Source of the DNA: Atrina japonica
Lineage: Eukaryota > Mollusca > Bivalvia > Pterioida > Pinnidae
Reading direction: 5' to 3'
DNA: 64,000 nt
Assembly: GCA_030159075.1 (NCBI GenBank)
Contig: BROG01001194.1
Coordinates: forward strand, 1-64,000
Program-made: the position numbers and the translations under genes
Notes under the pieces: generated by a model
Database searches by the model: none
Told to the model about the DNA's origin: nothing
The model's input: only the letters and a program-made list of their open reading frames with translations
Shown here: piece by piece, positions 1-12,217 of the stretch
Position numbering within the stretch: the first letter of the stretch is position 1
Layout of the letters: the number at the start of each line of letters is the position of its first letter

Positions 1-19
1 ACCTTGTAACATAAATAAA

Positions 20-1062
20 CCGTGCTGCTACAAAGGACAATACGAAAAAATTGACCCACTTTACCAATTTTGAATCGGGCCCTAATACAAAGGGGATACA
101 GGAAACATGGGAACGATTTACCAATATCATACAAGATGCAATAATAGAACACATATCAGTGCGTAAATCGACCACCCAAAATTTGACACCCCTTGGATGG
201 ATCTCGAAGCCTTAGAAGCTGTAAAGAAAAAAAAAAGACAACTGTGGAGAAGGTATAAATACATCCGCAACCCAGATAGTAGACGTAAATACATAGAGGC
301 TGAATATATCGCAAACATCAAAATCAGGGCCTGGCACCATAAAATTGAAGTCTAAATATTTTACCCAACTTTGGCTTATCCTGAATTTGATTGGCGGAGC
401 TGAGAGAATATTCTCAGACTTGAGTAAATTCTCGAATTTTATGGTGCCGGACCCAGGAATGCTATATATAACTACGAGAAATCAATTGCAGAAAAATAAA
501 AAACAGATCAAAATATATTCTGGAAATAGGTCCAATCAAAACCAAAAGTCAAGGATAATATACAATGGAAAATGGAAACATACTCACAGAAAATACAGAG
601 ACGGTGGAAACACTTAACAATTGTTTTACAAGTGTATTTACAGTTGACAACAACATACCATTTTTTGAAAGCAGAACTGACACCTACTTGACAACATTAT
701 ATTCAATGAAAATGACATACTCATACTTTTAAAAAAGCTAGAAGAATATGAATCACAAGTACCGGACAACATACATACCCATTATTTAGACAATTGGCTG
801 AGCATTTAACAAAACCATTAAAATTATTTTTGAAAAATCATTGTTGGAGGGGAACATACCAAGTACAATGTATATGGAAAATAGCAAATATTACCCCACT
901 TCACAAGAGAGGACCCAAACATGACACTTCAAACTAAAAACCTAACAGTTTAATAAGTATTGTACAACACAGTTTAATGACACACATGGAAGAGAATAAA
1001 CTTCTCATAAAGAACAACAGATTTAGAAAGAAACATCCATGTATCACACAGTTAATTGAATA
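20..1062 (+). pseudogene. LINE (non-LTR retrotransposon) fragment, RT N-terminal part
   Basis: Broken open frames read like the linker and first reverse-transcriptase blocks of a CR1/L2/Jockey-group LINE. In order: a lysine/arginine-rich stretch near 210-320 (KKKKRQLWRRYKY), an NYEKSIAEN-like piece near 465-500, ETVETLNNCFTSVF near 600-640, a WKIANITPLHKRGPKHD piece near 875-925 (the family's WKxAxxTPIxKKG block), and NRFRKKHPCITQLIEYT near 1015-1065. Several frameshifts and stops separate the blocks and the catalytic F-A-D-D block is absent, so it is dead and 3'-truncated. Family level is firm; clade is not. Confidence 0.75.
329..453. mobile_element. 125-bp palindromic MITE nested in the LINE
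   Basis: Perfect 14-bp inverted ends, GGCACCATAAAATT at 333-346 and its complement at 435-448. Flanking CAGG occurs at 325-328 and 454-457, which looks like a 4-bp target-site duplication. Removing the element plus one CAGG rejoins the LINE coding frame (…IKIR then NAIYNYEK…). A related copy lies at 41025-41144. It carries no coding capacity. Confidence 0.75.
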
Positions 1063-1066
1063 TACA

Positions 1067-1153
1067 AAATCTCAGATACCAAAGTATAAATCTTTAGGAT
1101 GTGCAGGATACAGGTACAAATCTAGTAAAACATTTACAAACACGGACCTCTGG
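1067..1153 (-). mobile_element. 3'-tail fragment of retroelement family T
   Basis: Reads on the minus strand as CAGAGGTCCGTGTTTGT…CATCCTAAAGATTTATACTTTGGTATCTGAGA, matching (in separate pieces) the tail copies at 39420-39510, 44900-44985 and 49015-49085. It abuts the end of the LINE fragment. Only the non-coding tail is present. Confidence 0.6.
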
Positions 1154-1508
1154 AATATGTCTTCAAGTCTTCCCGTACGTCTTTCCATTCAACTTCTTCG
1201 ATCTTCTGAGTGTTCGGGAAAAGCACACGACTGAGACAAAACAATAATCTATCACTCGATTCCGAGTACGCAATGAAGTCGAAGGCATTGGGTAGCTCTA
1301 TTGTACAATGTTGATTGATTAAACCGCTACGTTTTCTCTTCTCCCTATACGTTCACGGCGGGAAGTTGAAATTCGCCCTAGGCATTCTATTTTTTATCTA
1401 CGAAAATTTAAGTTTATCAGAAAGCATGATTATTTGAATCCTTCAAATATATAGCGATGTCAGTGGATGAACCTCGGCATAATAAAGTTGAGTCCCTGTT
1501 GATTGAAT

Positions 1509-1760
1509 TACTGCATACTAGCGGATCATCATCAGTAACTGACGTTGTAGCAGTTTGGTTGCTGGTTGAGGAATCATGGCGTTTATTCGTGAAACGAGCG
1601 GTTTGGTTGCTAGATGAAGAATCACGGCGTTTATTCGGTAAAGCGTTGGTTTCTACTGCATACTGGCGGATCATCATCAGTAACTGACGTTGTAGCAGTT
1701 TGGATACTGGTTGAAGAATCATGGCTTTCATTCGCTGAAGCGTTGGTTTCTGGGCAATTG
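1509..1760. repeat. Degenerate direct duplication, ~145-bp offset
   Basis: The phrase GGATCATCATCAGTAACTG followed by ACGTTGTAGCAGTTTGG appears twice, at about 1520 and 1665, each followed by a similar GTTGAnGAATCATGGC stretch. Small open frames on both strands here follow the duplication and have no recognisable domain. Confidence 0.6.
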
Positions 1761-1769
1761 TGGATTACT

Positions 1770-2715
1770 GATTGTTGGCGACTGTTCTGCTGACATCGTT
1801 CCATCTGACGGTTCATGAAACAAGGAAAAGGAGAATTCCATTTGGTTTTCAGTTCTGTCAATTTGCCTGTGTTATGTGTTCTCTGCGTGAGAGTACCGCA
1901 TTAAGAGTTACCTAAAGAAACTTCAGCATTCTGTCTCTAATACCCAATCTGCCCTTCCATCTCATGAATGAGCATGTATCCACCATATTAGCCTCGGTTA
2001 CGATACAGTCACGTCCCTAGTTCCAAGACATGATTCACATCAACTAATGTTTTATCCGAACACAGATATAGCAAAGAAACACAGCAACACTGACTTTCGC
2101 AATCCAAAATTCTTCCCTGATGTGTGGTTCTTTACACATCTACCTATAATATAAGTATTCATTTACCATTCACATCAAGCTTAAAAGAACTAGACGTAGA
2201 ATATGAACACACACGCACACACACACACATACACACACACACTTTATTTCTATCTTTTATGGGGGAGGGGGCGTGCAAATATTTTGTAAAAATGCCGTCG
2301 TATAGGAACAATATCCATACAGTCATTAAATATGACCAGTGTCATAAACTCTTACCCACATAGATTACATTTCAACGTACAGTAAATTTTAAATAAACGC
2401 GATTTGCTAAATTTTATTCATTATCCTTCTTGGAAATGAAACCGGGTGTTTACAAACAACGTTTTTTGTGCGCAAGTCAACGGAGGAGTCAATTCACGTG
2501 TAGGGGTGTTTCTCCGGTATTTTCAATCCAGTGTCTGTGGTGACTTACCAGTGATGAGATGTATACATCTTGATAAAAAAGTCCAATGAAAATCAACGAT
2601 AACAATGGCTGCTGTCAAAACCACTATTCGAGGTCAGAAAATCATAAAGGGTTTGATAAATTATTTGATAGTTTCTTTGATGTAAAATATTTAAAATATC
2701 ACTTTACAGGTTTGC
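1770..2715. other. No gene seen; short CA-type microsatellite at 2203-2242
   Basis: Non-coding sequence with an imperfect ACAC tract at 2203-2242. No motif, RNA gene or transposon family recognised in the rest. Confidence 0.5.
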
Positions 2716-3010
2716 CGGGACACACAGTAGTTGTTAGGTCCCATTACCTTACAGAGTACACGGGTGGGAGAGATAGGTCTGTAGTTACTGGCAAGGCTTC
2801 TACAACTCGGTGGTTATTTACCAGTCTCCAAGGATCTTGTGAAAGTGACCTGAAAATTATCTTGTTCCACATCTCTGATGTGCATGGGCTTTATCGTATC
2901 TATCTCTGCTATCTTGTTGTACTGAGGAGCTTTACAAAGTTTACAGATACCGTCAGAGCCGATGGTAAACAAGACGGGACTGAACATTCACTGGCGTTAA
3001 AGGGACAGTT
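2716..3010 (-). pseudogene. LINE reverse transcriptase fragment (fingers region)
   Basis: Minus-strand frames read GSDGI near 2960, TRSLETGK near 2830 and SNYRPISPTRVLCKVMG near 2740-2790, the classical G-P-D-G-I, S-xx-T-G-xx-P and NYRPxSLTSVxCKxM blocks of LINE RTs. Stops and frameshifts interrupt it. The order along the minus strand is correct for the family. It is separate from the next fragment because that one restarts at the G-P-D block. Confidence 0.65.
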
Positions 3011-3479
3011 TTGTTTGCTTATCTTACCCAAGTTGACGGGTTCATGTATGATCTTTTGACAGCTCTGCTTCAATGGTAGTCATTTAAGGATAACACTGAC
3101 TATATTGGTTGTACAATATAACTGCCATCTTGGTGGAATCTGATGTCTTACCGTTGCCTGGACTAGAGCGGTTGTACATTGTCATGTTGTAAGTTTGAAT
3201 TTACTGGGTAGGTGTAAATACAAAATTTACAACATGGCAATACTCTGAAAGCCTTTCTTTGAGTGTTTTGGCAATGTGAATAGCTTCTTTATGACATATT
3301 TGGTATACTCTGGTAGTCTTTGGGTGTTTCAGCAATGTAAATAGCTTCTTTTGGGGAGGATTGCTTTGGGTTTCGTTACCTCGTTATAATCCATTTTCTT
3401 GACTTTGTACACTCAAATGAAAATTTGTAAGTACACAGTAAATGAGTTGATTTACTGGTAAGTGTAAAGATTTCATACC

Positions 3480-4380
3480 GATGATGCGTATTCATTTCTG
3501 GGTGCATGTTCCGAGGAAGAAAACCAACATATCTAGTGGCTTCATTTGTCGTATACTAAATGTAGTCCGTCCAGAACAGGTCATTGCTGGTGTAGTCACC
3601 AAGGTATTTACTGGAGGGGACTCTCTCCAGAATGTAACTATGGAGATTATACCGTGTGTGGATTGGCGCTCTCTTCTTGGAAATGTGCATCGTCGTACAT
3701 TTCTCGGATGGAATTACATCCGCCAGTTTTACTTCCATTACAGTAAATGACAGAATCATCTTTAAAGAGTCAAACTGGAGAATTAACTAGTGCTACCTCT
3801 GGGAGGTCAGGAATAGTAAACCTCTGCCTCAGCAGGCCACTCGCCAAATTCATCTGTTTTCGGCCTTGAAGAAAATTTCTGATCCATGTTAGGATGTTGT
3901 CACGACATTCAATGGGGGACTTTATCGAAGAACTTGGAAAAGTCTAAGAGAATGGCGTTGATCTATTTCCTTCTGATAGACTCCTGGCTGACTCGTGTAT
4001 GTTATATATAAGCTGAGACTCACAATATCTCTTACTCCGGAGGTGGTATTGTAACTCGGTCTGGACGGAATGCTGTGGGTAATGACGTTACTGTGGAGGG
4101 TGTGTTCCATCACCTTCGGGCATATAGATGTGATAGATATTTAAGGATTAACATTCACTTTTCAGTTATTATTATTATTTTAATAATCAATATTAAGGCA
4201 GAATATTTTTTGTATTGCACAAAACCTATCTCAATGATGGGTACTATCGGAACCGTTTTCCAGTCCTCTGGAACCTCCTATCTCTCCGGTGTGATAATTC
4301 TTTAAGGCGTCTAGTAAGGACAAAGTCTGGTCCGGTAACATTTAAGAGACAAACGGTTCGGGAGGAGTTCACTGCAACGT
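3480..4380 (-). pseudogene. LINE reverse transcriptase fragment (GPD block to thumb)
   Basis: Read 5' to 3' on the minus strand: GPDFVLTRRLKELS near 4340-4290, a decayed palm near 3960-4110, LFKDDSVIYCNG near 3735-3770 (the F-A-D-D active-site block with A replaced by K), NSIREMYDDAHFQEE near 3690 and RVPSSKYLGDYTSNDLFW near 3570-3615, which is the family's KYLGxxxxxxLxW block. Frameshifts and stops show it is dead. An AT-rich insertion (about 4140-4210) interrupts the fragment. Confidence 0.7.
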
Positions 4381-6373
4381 TGTGTTGATTAATACCACTG
4401 AACTTTTTTGGGGCTGCCCTCTGTCAGATATTGCACTCGCAATATTCTCACTGAAGACTGACTTAAATCGTGTTGAGAGTGTCCGCCTCGATCTGCGAAT
4501 TGACGTGCATGGTAGCCTACCATCCGCATGGCTTTACATCCACGTCCCCACCTCTTAACCATATATATATATATGTGATCTTGGAGAGACACATATTGTG
4601 GTGTATTTGGAACATGGTCCCATCCGTAAGATAAATGTTTTTCTTATAATTTATAAACCATTAACATTGCCACCCTCAAATCAGATACATGTATATTCTT
4701 GATCATTATGGGAAGATACATTCAATGGTGTATATGGTGGTCCTGTCCCATCCCCTGAAATATATATATTCAGTACGTATAATTTGAAAACCAATCATAT
4801 CGCACCCCTTAAATATAGAAATCAAATCCAAATATTATCTCTCAAAATCTTTTTTATCTATTTTGAAAATTGACAGAAATTCTAAAATTAGATAATGCTC
4901 TTTACTGACATTTCTATTTATTTGTGAGTTATAACCTTTTCCAGGATATTAAGCTACACATGTCATGTTGAAATAAATGTGGATTAACTAACTACTTAAA
5001 AATTAAAACATAAAACCTTAGACAATGGAACCGATCTTTTCAGATAGTTTGCTAAAATTAGTAGGACATGGGACAATGATCCTGTTCATTTTGACGGATA
5101 ACAATTCCGAATTATAGAAGATTTTGATAAGTATCAAAGCTCGTTCCTGTTTGGGAATTTTTATTTATAATGTTTAATAAACTCGGACCAACAGAGACAC
5201 ACACTGACACCACACACACACACACACATTCACACACGCGGATAAACTTATATACAACAGCAGTTGGACTAATAAATAATCGTAAGCAGAATTTTTTACC
5301 TTGTTCAATAACGGGTGCATCTACCAAATAAGGAGTATACTACTCGGCGGGAGTCTACCGCAAATCGTTTCTTAAGGGAAGGCATACTCAGTGATGCAAA
5401 CAAGGGTAATGCCCCATCCCCTGAATTGTGTAGTTTTTACTTATAGCTTTAAACTCGTTCAAAGTCCCGTCCTAAACTTATATAAACCTTTCCCGGAACT
5501 CCAAAAGATGTGCCCGGTCACCCTTCAAATATTAGTGTGTACTAAGGTTTTTGCAGAGCAGACAACCATGCTAACGCGATTTAGCCTTAGCATTATTTCA
5601 CTCCGAATATGCAGTAAACGTGAGCAAACTGAGCTGATAAACAGATCAAGAAAATTTAGCTGTGACAGTAAAGCGATTGTCAAAAAGAATTGGTCACAAA
5701 TATACCACGAAAAGAAGCAAAAATTGGCAGGTTTGTAGACCAACAGTTTTTGAATGTCAGTGAACCATCGGAACCATATTGTCTTTTGATTTTTCATAAC
5801 GATTGTAAGAAAAATTCCGAAAAATAAAAGTGTGTTTACATGCGATCGGAACGTGGTTCGTTCAATGTAGAACGCTTCTTGCCATGTTATCATGTAATCA
5901 TACTATTGATATCTGCTAATTGGTGTTGTATTAAATCATTTTATAAGGGTTTGTACCCCACTGTCCACGTTGCTCACTTCGGAAATAGTAAAATCGTCTA
6001 CAGTTCTTCTATCAATAATTATTTATAGCATTCAAGTATTCTACTGAGACTGTTTTTGTAATCGATAGAAAGGGAATACCGTCATATTATAACCTTTCAC
6101 CCTAGCGTGAACTACACATGTAGACACGTGTGAATTACAAATATTAACAACACAGGTCTGACTGCCCCTTTCGGTTGCAGTTTCCAGTGGTCGGCTAGCT
6201 CTTACAGAGTAAAATAAAAAAATCAAATTTACCTTAGACACTAGTATAGTTATTAACTAAATAAATAAGGAAAATAAGAAGAGACAGCAAAAATTTACGT
6301 AACAAATAAAAACCACCTTTACAGGTCTAAACTACCTTCCTGCTGGCTTAGACCCAGGGACACGGAGTATACA
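4381..6373. other. No gene seen
   Basis: Contains short AT and CA microsatellites (about 4560-4575 and 5208-5230). The open frames up to 122 codons here overlap each other on opposite strands and resemble no family. I call nothing coding. Confidence 0.5.
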
Positions 6374-6549
6374 ATAGACCCTTTCATGATAACTGCAGTC
6401 CTGTAACTTTGAGGGAATAAATGATACAGATACCCGCAAAATTATAAATGTCATTATAGTAACTGACTGTTTCTTGATGTCATTTTCTGGGAATCTGTAT
6501 CATTTATTCCCTCAAATTACTGGACCGCAGTTATTTTGAAAGGGTCTAT
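6374..6549. mobile_element. 176-bp MITE with long inverted arms
   Basis: ATAGACCCTTTCA at 6374-6386 is the exact complement of TGAAAGGGTCTAT at 6537-6549. Imperfect pairing continues inward for about 55 bp (AGGGAATAAATGATACAGA against TCTGTATCATTTATTCCCT). No coding capacity. Confidence 0.75.
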
Positions 6550-6919
6550 GAGTAAAAAATCCGGCCACACACCGGAGTACGTTTTATTGGCCACTATTTT
6601 TACCAAATAAAACAACCACAAAAGTAACCAAATAATTTATTCATTTCATTCTTCCTACAACTGAAGTCTGAAAATGAACAGTTACTTAACCCAAACTATT
6701 TCACATGTATCTTGTGCACCATTTTAAGCAAGACATACGGCATTTTTACAAAGTTTAACTTTATAGAGTTATACTTAAATCAATAAAAACATTAAGACAT
6801 ACTCAAAATACACGAAGATACACACAACTAGTGTCCAAAATAACATTTAATTATGATGACAGGGGATGATGGCAACAAAATGAATTAGGATGAAAATGGA
6901 TAGAAAAATCAAAAGTTCA

Positions 6920-7690
6920 CCTTATGTTCATTTCTCTGTTGCTCAAGGTCACCTATCAAGTTTATAGTTTTCAGCCAGATTGGCCCATTCGAGTTTGTAT
7001 TTTTGATAGAAATCGGAATATTAATTTTTGAAGCGTTTTTGAGGTCATTTCAGCCTTTGTCATTTTCATTGGTTTTGGCATTATTTCCTCAGTAATCTCC
7101 CCTTGCACTTTTTTGATGCATTCATTTAATGTGTTATATGTGTAATTAGATGAAGAAATGTTTTTGTGCAAGAATTTTGCAGAAATTTAATTTCTAGAAT
7201 TTTTTATGAATTTTTTAAGACTGCAAAAGAGGGGGAAGAGGTGCATTTTTCACACTCTCAGCTTTTGTTTCAAAACTACTGAAGGAATTTTGATGAAACT
7301 GTACAGAATGTAATTGCTCAAGGTCCTTTACCAAGTTTGTAGTTTTCAGCCAGACTGGCCAAGGGGTAAATCCAGGGCGGGGCAGAATAGGTCCTAAAAG
7401 GTACCCTCATAAAAATCTTCTCCAGAAGCACTACATGTACATGGATTGAAAAATGGATTGTTTCTGTGTGATCTACATGGATGTATGATTCAAGTTTGTG
7501 TTTTTCATAGAAATAGGAATATTATTTTTGAAGCGTTTTTCATTTTCATTCATTTTTGCATGATTTCCTCAATTATCTCCCCTTGCATTCACAATGATGC
7601 ATTAAAGTGTTTTACTTGTATATAGTTGAAGAAATGTTTTTTGTGCAAGGATTTTGGGGAAATTTGATTTCTAGAATTTTTGATGAAATA
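6920..7690. repeat. Two diverged copies of a ~270-bp unit
   Basis: Copy 1 (about 6940-7205) and copy 2 (about 7310-7690) share GCTCAAGGTC near the start, AGTTTTCAGCCAGA, a GGAATATTAnTTTTTGAAGCG stretch, ATCTCCCCTTGCA and TTTCTAGAATTTTT near the end. Copy 2 carries an extra about 120 bp (7365-7485). The block borders the transposase relic and may belong to its non-coding end. Confidence 0.6.
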
Positions 7691-7714
7691 TTTACCGTAC
7701 GTTTCTTGGCCAGA

Positions 7715-9345
7715 TCAGCCTACATGTACATATTCTTCTTGATCTTCTTTCCACGTTTGTAGATTGAGGCCCTCTTGGGCCTCTTGTTTCTTTTCTACAT
7801 TCACACATTCCGGCAGTGCAAAAAGAGTATCATTTTCGCAATCCCAAGAAGTCTCTTGAAAGGAATTTTCTGAGTTCTGACTTTGTTTCCCAGCATTTTC
7901 AATTATTTGTAACCCAGTTAAACTATCAATCTGCATGTTCCATGTTAATGTAGGTGACTTGTAATCACTTGACTCGAGAATGTTCGGTTTAACATTTGTA
8001 ATTGACAAACTTAAGGCATTGGCATCAATCACTGGCTCAGCATTGGGTTATTCTGATAGGAAAGAAACAACAAGTGGATGTGGAGACTTAATTGAATCCA
8101 CTGGTTTAGATAATAATACAAGAGGTGGCACTTGATTTTCATATGGTAATTTTTCCAAATACGTTGATTTTTCCATGTGTGATGGCTCTGGTTTGTCATA
8201 AGCTACTGATGGTGTATATGCATTCATAGTTATCGCATTGGGGTTATATGGGTAGATTCCACAATCTTTAAATCCAGCAGTAATATTACTAACAGCCTCA
8301 TCCCATGCAGTTTGAATAAGACTTGGCTAGGTCCACTAGCCGACTAGACTTCAACATTATTTGGGTTCAGAGTCATAAAATGTCTGAAAGCCTGGTTGTA
8401 GCAATTAGACTGTAACCAGTGCGTGCAGTGAGATGGCAAAGCAAGAATATGTATTTGGTTTCTTTTGCCTCTTCTAGAAGCTTAATAACTTCATGGGATG
8501 AGTGACTATCCAGAATTAATAATTGTGGAAGCTCGTCTCCACAATGCTTTAAGAAAACACCTTTAAACCAGGTGGTTTCCAGTTTGTCCTCCATCCAAGC
8601 TCTTTCCTGCCAGATCCATAAAGCTCCACCTGGTCCCTCTGCTGTAGTCTAGGCATTCAAAGATTTGTGTTTTGCTCTTTATGATAATGAGTGATGGCAT
8701 CCTGCCTCTGTTTGCATTTACTGTATCCACTATGATGATACTTTCCCTAGAATTACTGGTTCCCCTTTTTGGTGATCACGTTTATTGGTTTGTGTCTTAT
8801 TTGAACATCCTTTTTGTCCATGTTTCATATAAGATGGGACTTTTGCTTCAAACCTAGGTCATCCAGTACTTTTCAAAGATCCAGAAAGTAGTTGTTCACT
8901 ATGACTGGATTCATCAATTAACATCTCTATGTACTAAGTTTTTCAGGTATTCTAACAAAAAGTTCTGGGTGTCTCTTTCCAAAACCATAGTACCAGTCTT
9001 TTCCAGGTAGTTCATTTTTAAAATTTGTTTTAATCTTCATGTTTTTACACAGTCTTGCTGTCTTAACAAGTAAATTTCTCTTGCCTATTCCAAATTCTTT
9101 ATCAGCTGCTGTCATGACTTTCTTTGCTAGTTTTTTTCTCCACATCAACAGGAATTATGGGTGGTTTCCAGTCACAGATTTGTGTGCAACTTTACCAGTA
9201 ACATGGTCATATAAAGTGGACTTGCTTATATGTTTTGAATTTCTTTGAGCTACTGTCGGTGACATTTCTTTATCTTTAACACATTGTACTGCCTTTTGCA
9301 CGATTTCTTTATTATATATATTTTTACATCCAATTAGGATTTAAA
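7715..9345 (-). pseudogene. pogo/Tigger-like DDE transposase relic
   Basis: Family role: cut-and-paste transposase of the Tc1/mariner-related pogo group (CENP-B-like DNA-binding domain plus DDE_1 nuclease). Pieces read on the minus strand in the correct family order: a Psq-type helix-turn-helix near 9330-9180 (AVQCVKDKEMSPTVAQRNSK); the second DNA-binding part with ELPGKDWYYGFGKRHPEL at 8927-9148; the nuclease block LLILDSHSSH with its Asp near 8495-8525; and the C-terminal AGFKDCGIYPYNP near 8235-8290. Stops, frameshifts and missing stretches (the first catalytic Asp region around 8600-8920 is not readable) show it is inactive. Host gene use is unlikely. Confidence 0.75.
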
Positions 9346-9789
9346 GAGTTGAGGCCTACATAACATGGGCACAATATTGTCAATCCTTAATCAGGCTTAT
9401 ATTACACAGGCACAATCAAATCTACAGTGTAGTCTTTCCTTCTTTGTTGTAGTTCACTCCTTCTTTTTCTTCTTCTTCCTGTACTCTGCATACTGTCAAT
9501 ATGAGACATCTGAAACTGGGAAGATTTGACAAATCAGTGGCAGTCACATCTCTGAGCCTTTTTTTTCAACTGATAAAAAAATGAACATAATTTTACATGT
9601 ACTGACTGTGAAGATATTTTTAATCTCTCCAAGCAGCGATATAGATATAAAGGCTTTATATATTGCTGATCCAAGTATAGATCTATAGCTTTGAAAATCA
9701 TTTTTGATTGTACAATTTCTATCACTAAACATGTATTTTGTTTTTTAAATCCTACCATCATGTATACCATCTTGTATCCCTGACTTTTT

Positions 9790-10911
9790 AGCCCACCATC
9801 AACAGATGGTGGGCTATTCATATGGCCCTACATCCGTGTTCTGTCCATCTTAAACAATTCTTGTTACCACTATTTCTCAGAAAGGACTGAAGGGATCTCC
9901 TTGAAATTTGAGGTCTAGTTGTGCATATTACATTTTTAGAGAGATCGGAATCCAACATGGCCGACTGGCAGCCATCTTAGATTTTGACCAAAGGTAGTTT
10001 GTTACCGCTATTTCTCAGAAAGTACTGAAGGGTTCTCCTTGAAATTTGACATGAATGTTCCCCTTGTGGTCTAGTTGTGCATATTACATTTTCAGAGAGA
10101 TTGGAATCCAACATGGCTGACAGGCAGCCATCTTTGATTTTGACTATAGGAAGTTTGTTACCGCTACCATTCAGAAAAATACTGAAGGGATCTCCTTGAA
10201 ATTTGACATGAATATTCCCCATGAAGTCTAGTTGTGCATAGCACATTTTCAAAGAGATCAGAATCCAACATGGCCGACAGGCGGCCATCTTCGATTTTGA
10301 CCAAAGGAAGTTTGTTACTGCTACTTCTAAGAAAGGACTGAAGGGATCTCCTTGAAATTTGACATTGGAACCCAACATGGCTGACAGGCAACCATCTTGG
10401 ATTTTGACCAAAGGATGTTTGTTACTGCTATTTTTCAGAAAGGACTGATGGGATCTCATTGAAATTTGACATCAAGGTTCACCTTAAGATCTAGTTGTGC
10501 ATATTGCATTTTCAGAGAGAATGGAATCCAACATGGCTGACAGATGGCCATCTTGGATTTTGGCATTGGAAGTATGTATTTCTCAGAATGTACTGATGGA
10601 ATATTTTTGAAATTGATTATGGAGGTCCCCCCCCCCGGGTCTAAATGTGCATATTACATTTACAGAGAGATCATAATCCAAGATGGACACCTGTCAGCCA
10701 TGTTGAAATCCATTCTCTCTTAAAATGTAACATGTTCAAGTTCAGTTTCGTGATAATCTTGTGAAAAAGGTATTTCACAGAAATATGGATTTAAGTTCAA
10801 ATTCAATGTTGAGACACAAAATAAGAGGAAAGAAGAGAAAAGAACAGTCTGTCATAGATCAGACATAGAACATCTCATGGTGGATGCCAAGATCCCTCTG
10901 GGATCACTTGT
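9790..10911 (+). mobile_element. Hairpin-headed element with internal tandem units (pearl/Helentron-like)
   Basis: Starts with a perfect hairpin, AGCCCACCATC-AACA-GATGGTGGGCT (9790-9815). About six diverged units of roughly 145-158 bp follow, each with a GTTACCGCTATTTCTCAG-like start, CTGAAGGGATCTCCTTGAAA and an AACATGGCnGACnGGCAGCC block. A variant half of the opening palindrome (CATGGTGGATGCC) returns at about 10876, then the hairpin GATCCC-TCT-GGGATC at 10891-10905 and ACTTG before a T-run. The architecture fits non-autonomous Helentron-derived/pearl elements of bivalves; that label is inference. The weak open frames of 160 and 75 codons here simply follow the repeats. Confidence 0.7.
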
Positions 10912-12041
10912 TTTTAGTGTTTTCTAAATCAGAATAATTACAATACCTCTACACTAACCTTTTACTTTTTCATTGACTCACAGTGTTTTCTTAAACATAA
11001 TAATTACAATACCTCTACCCTTTAGATGTTGCTGTCTCTATGTATACACTAACATAGACCACAAAATAACATGGGAGCTATCACTCAAGTTATGTGGAGT
11101 TACGACAATTACAAATTATGTAACCTCCTTTTCGTTCTTGATTAATATATTTGTCACTTCATTTTTTATTCAAAATACTGCACTTGTTGAGTAAAATTAA
11201 TATTTGTTGGAAGTAACTGACAAAATTTGGGGGCTGAGCATTTCTTTGGATATATGTTTACAATTGACATTGTTATGCAAATGTTTGATTTCCGTCCATC
11301 ATATTTCAAATTTACCTGTTGTTTTTATTTCTTTTTTCATACAAATCTTAAATAATTTCCACATGTATTTACACATTTGACATTATATGTAATAAGTAGA
11401 AAGAAAATACAATATATCGTAATTAATCAATAGAATCACATATATTTTGTGGGTCTTCATAATTGTTATTGTAACCTGTTAGTTATGGTCATTCTTTTTA
11501 CCATAAGCTCTACATGGGTTACAACAATTTGTTATTTTGTGGCCTGCTAACCATTGACTCTTTCAGTCTTTTCTGAAACAACAATTACATCTCTTCACTA
11601 ATCATTGACTTTTTCAATTTGATGTGTTCTATGAATTGAAAACAATGTTTGTCAACTTACTGCTTTACCAGCTGATTAAAAGATATGTACATGTATGTGA
11701 TATAATACATTCCCCAATTGCAATACAATATTTAGCCTTAATGAGGTCTACCAAGGTAAAGTCACACAGTCAGTCAATAACCAAAACAATACTGCCCATT
11801 TTACAAAAATATGTGTGTACAGATCAAACATAACTCCATGCATTATTGTAGCTTTGATATTTTTGTGTCAAAATCTTGCCTGTCAGTGTCATGGGGACTC
11901 ACCCCTGTTATTATTTAATTTAGACTCGTGTTTGTAAACATGTGCGAATTCATCTTGGTAGAACTATATACACATGTAAAGAAACATGTCAAGCATTCAA
12001 AGAATTCCTCATCTTTTTTTTTATTAAACCATATTTTCCAG
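10912..12041. other. Upstream region of NT5DC-like gene; first exon not found
   Basis: The first exon recognised (12042) starts inside a codon, so at least one upstream coding exon must exist. I could not identify it here or further left; it may lie before the window or be too short to recognise. Confidence 0.4.
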
Positions 12042-12217
12042 AATTAAAAGAACCTCTCCGTGTCAACCAGCATGCAGTTTTTGCTAACAATGAGACCTCT
12101 CTAAAAGACATTGACATATATGGATTTGATTATGACTATACATTGGCTTCATACAGACCTGAATTGCACAGTCTTATATACAAACTGGGAAGAGAAGCAC
12201 TCGTGAAGAAGCACAGG
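12042..12217 (+). CDS. NT5DC-like exon 1 (first recognised)
   Basis: Acceptor TTTTCCAG before 12042, donor GTAATG after 12217. Starts with two bases of a split codon and ends on a codon boundary. Encodes HAD motif I (FDYDYTL) and ends KKHR. Confidence 0.9.

Noticed and set aside
5391..5893. Frames of 115 and 122 codons on opposite strands
   Set aside because: Overlap each other, with composition like translated AT-rich intergenic DNA and no domain.
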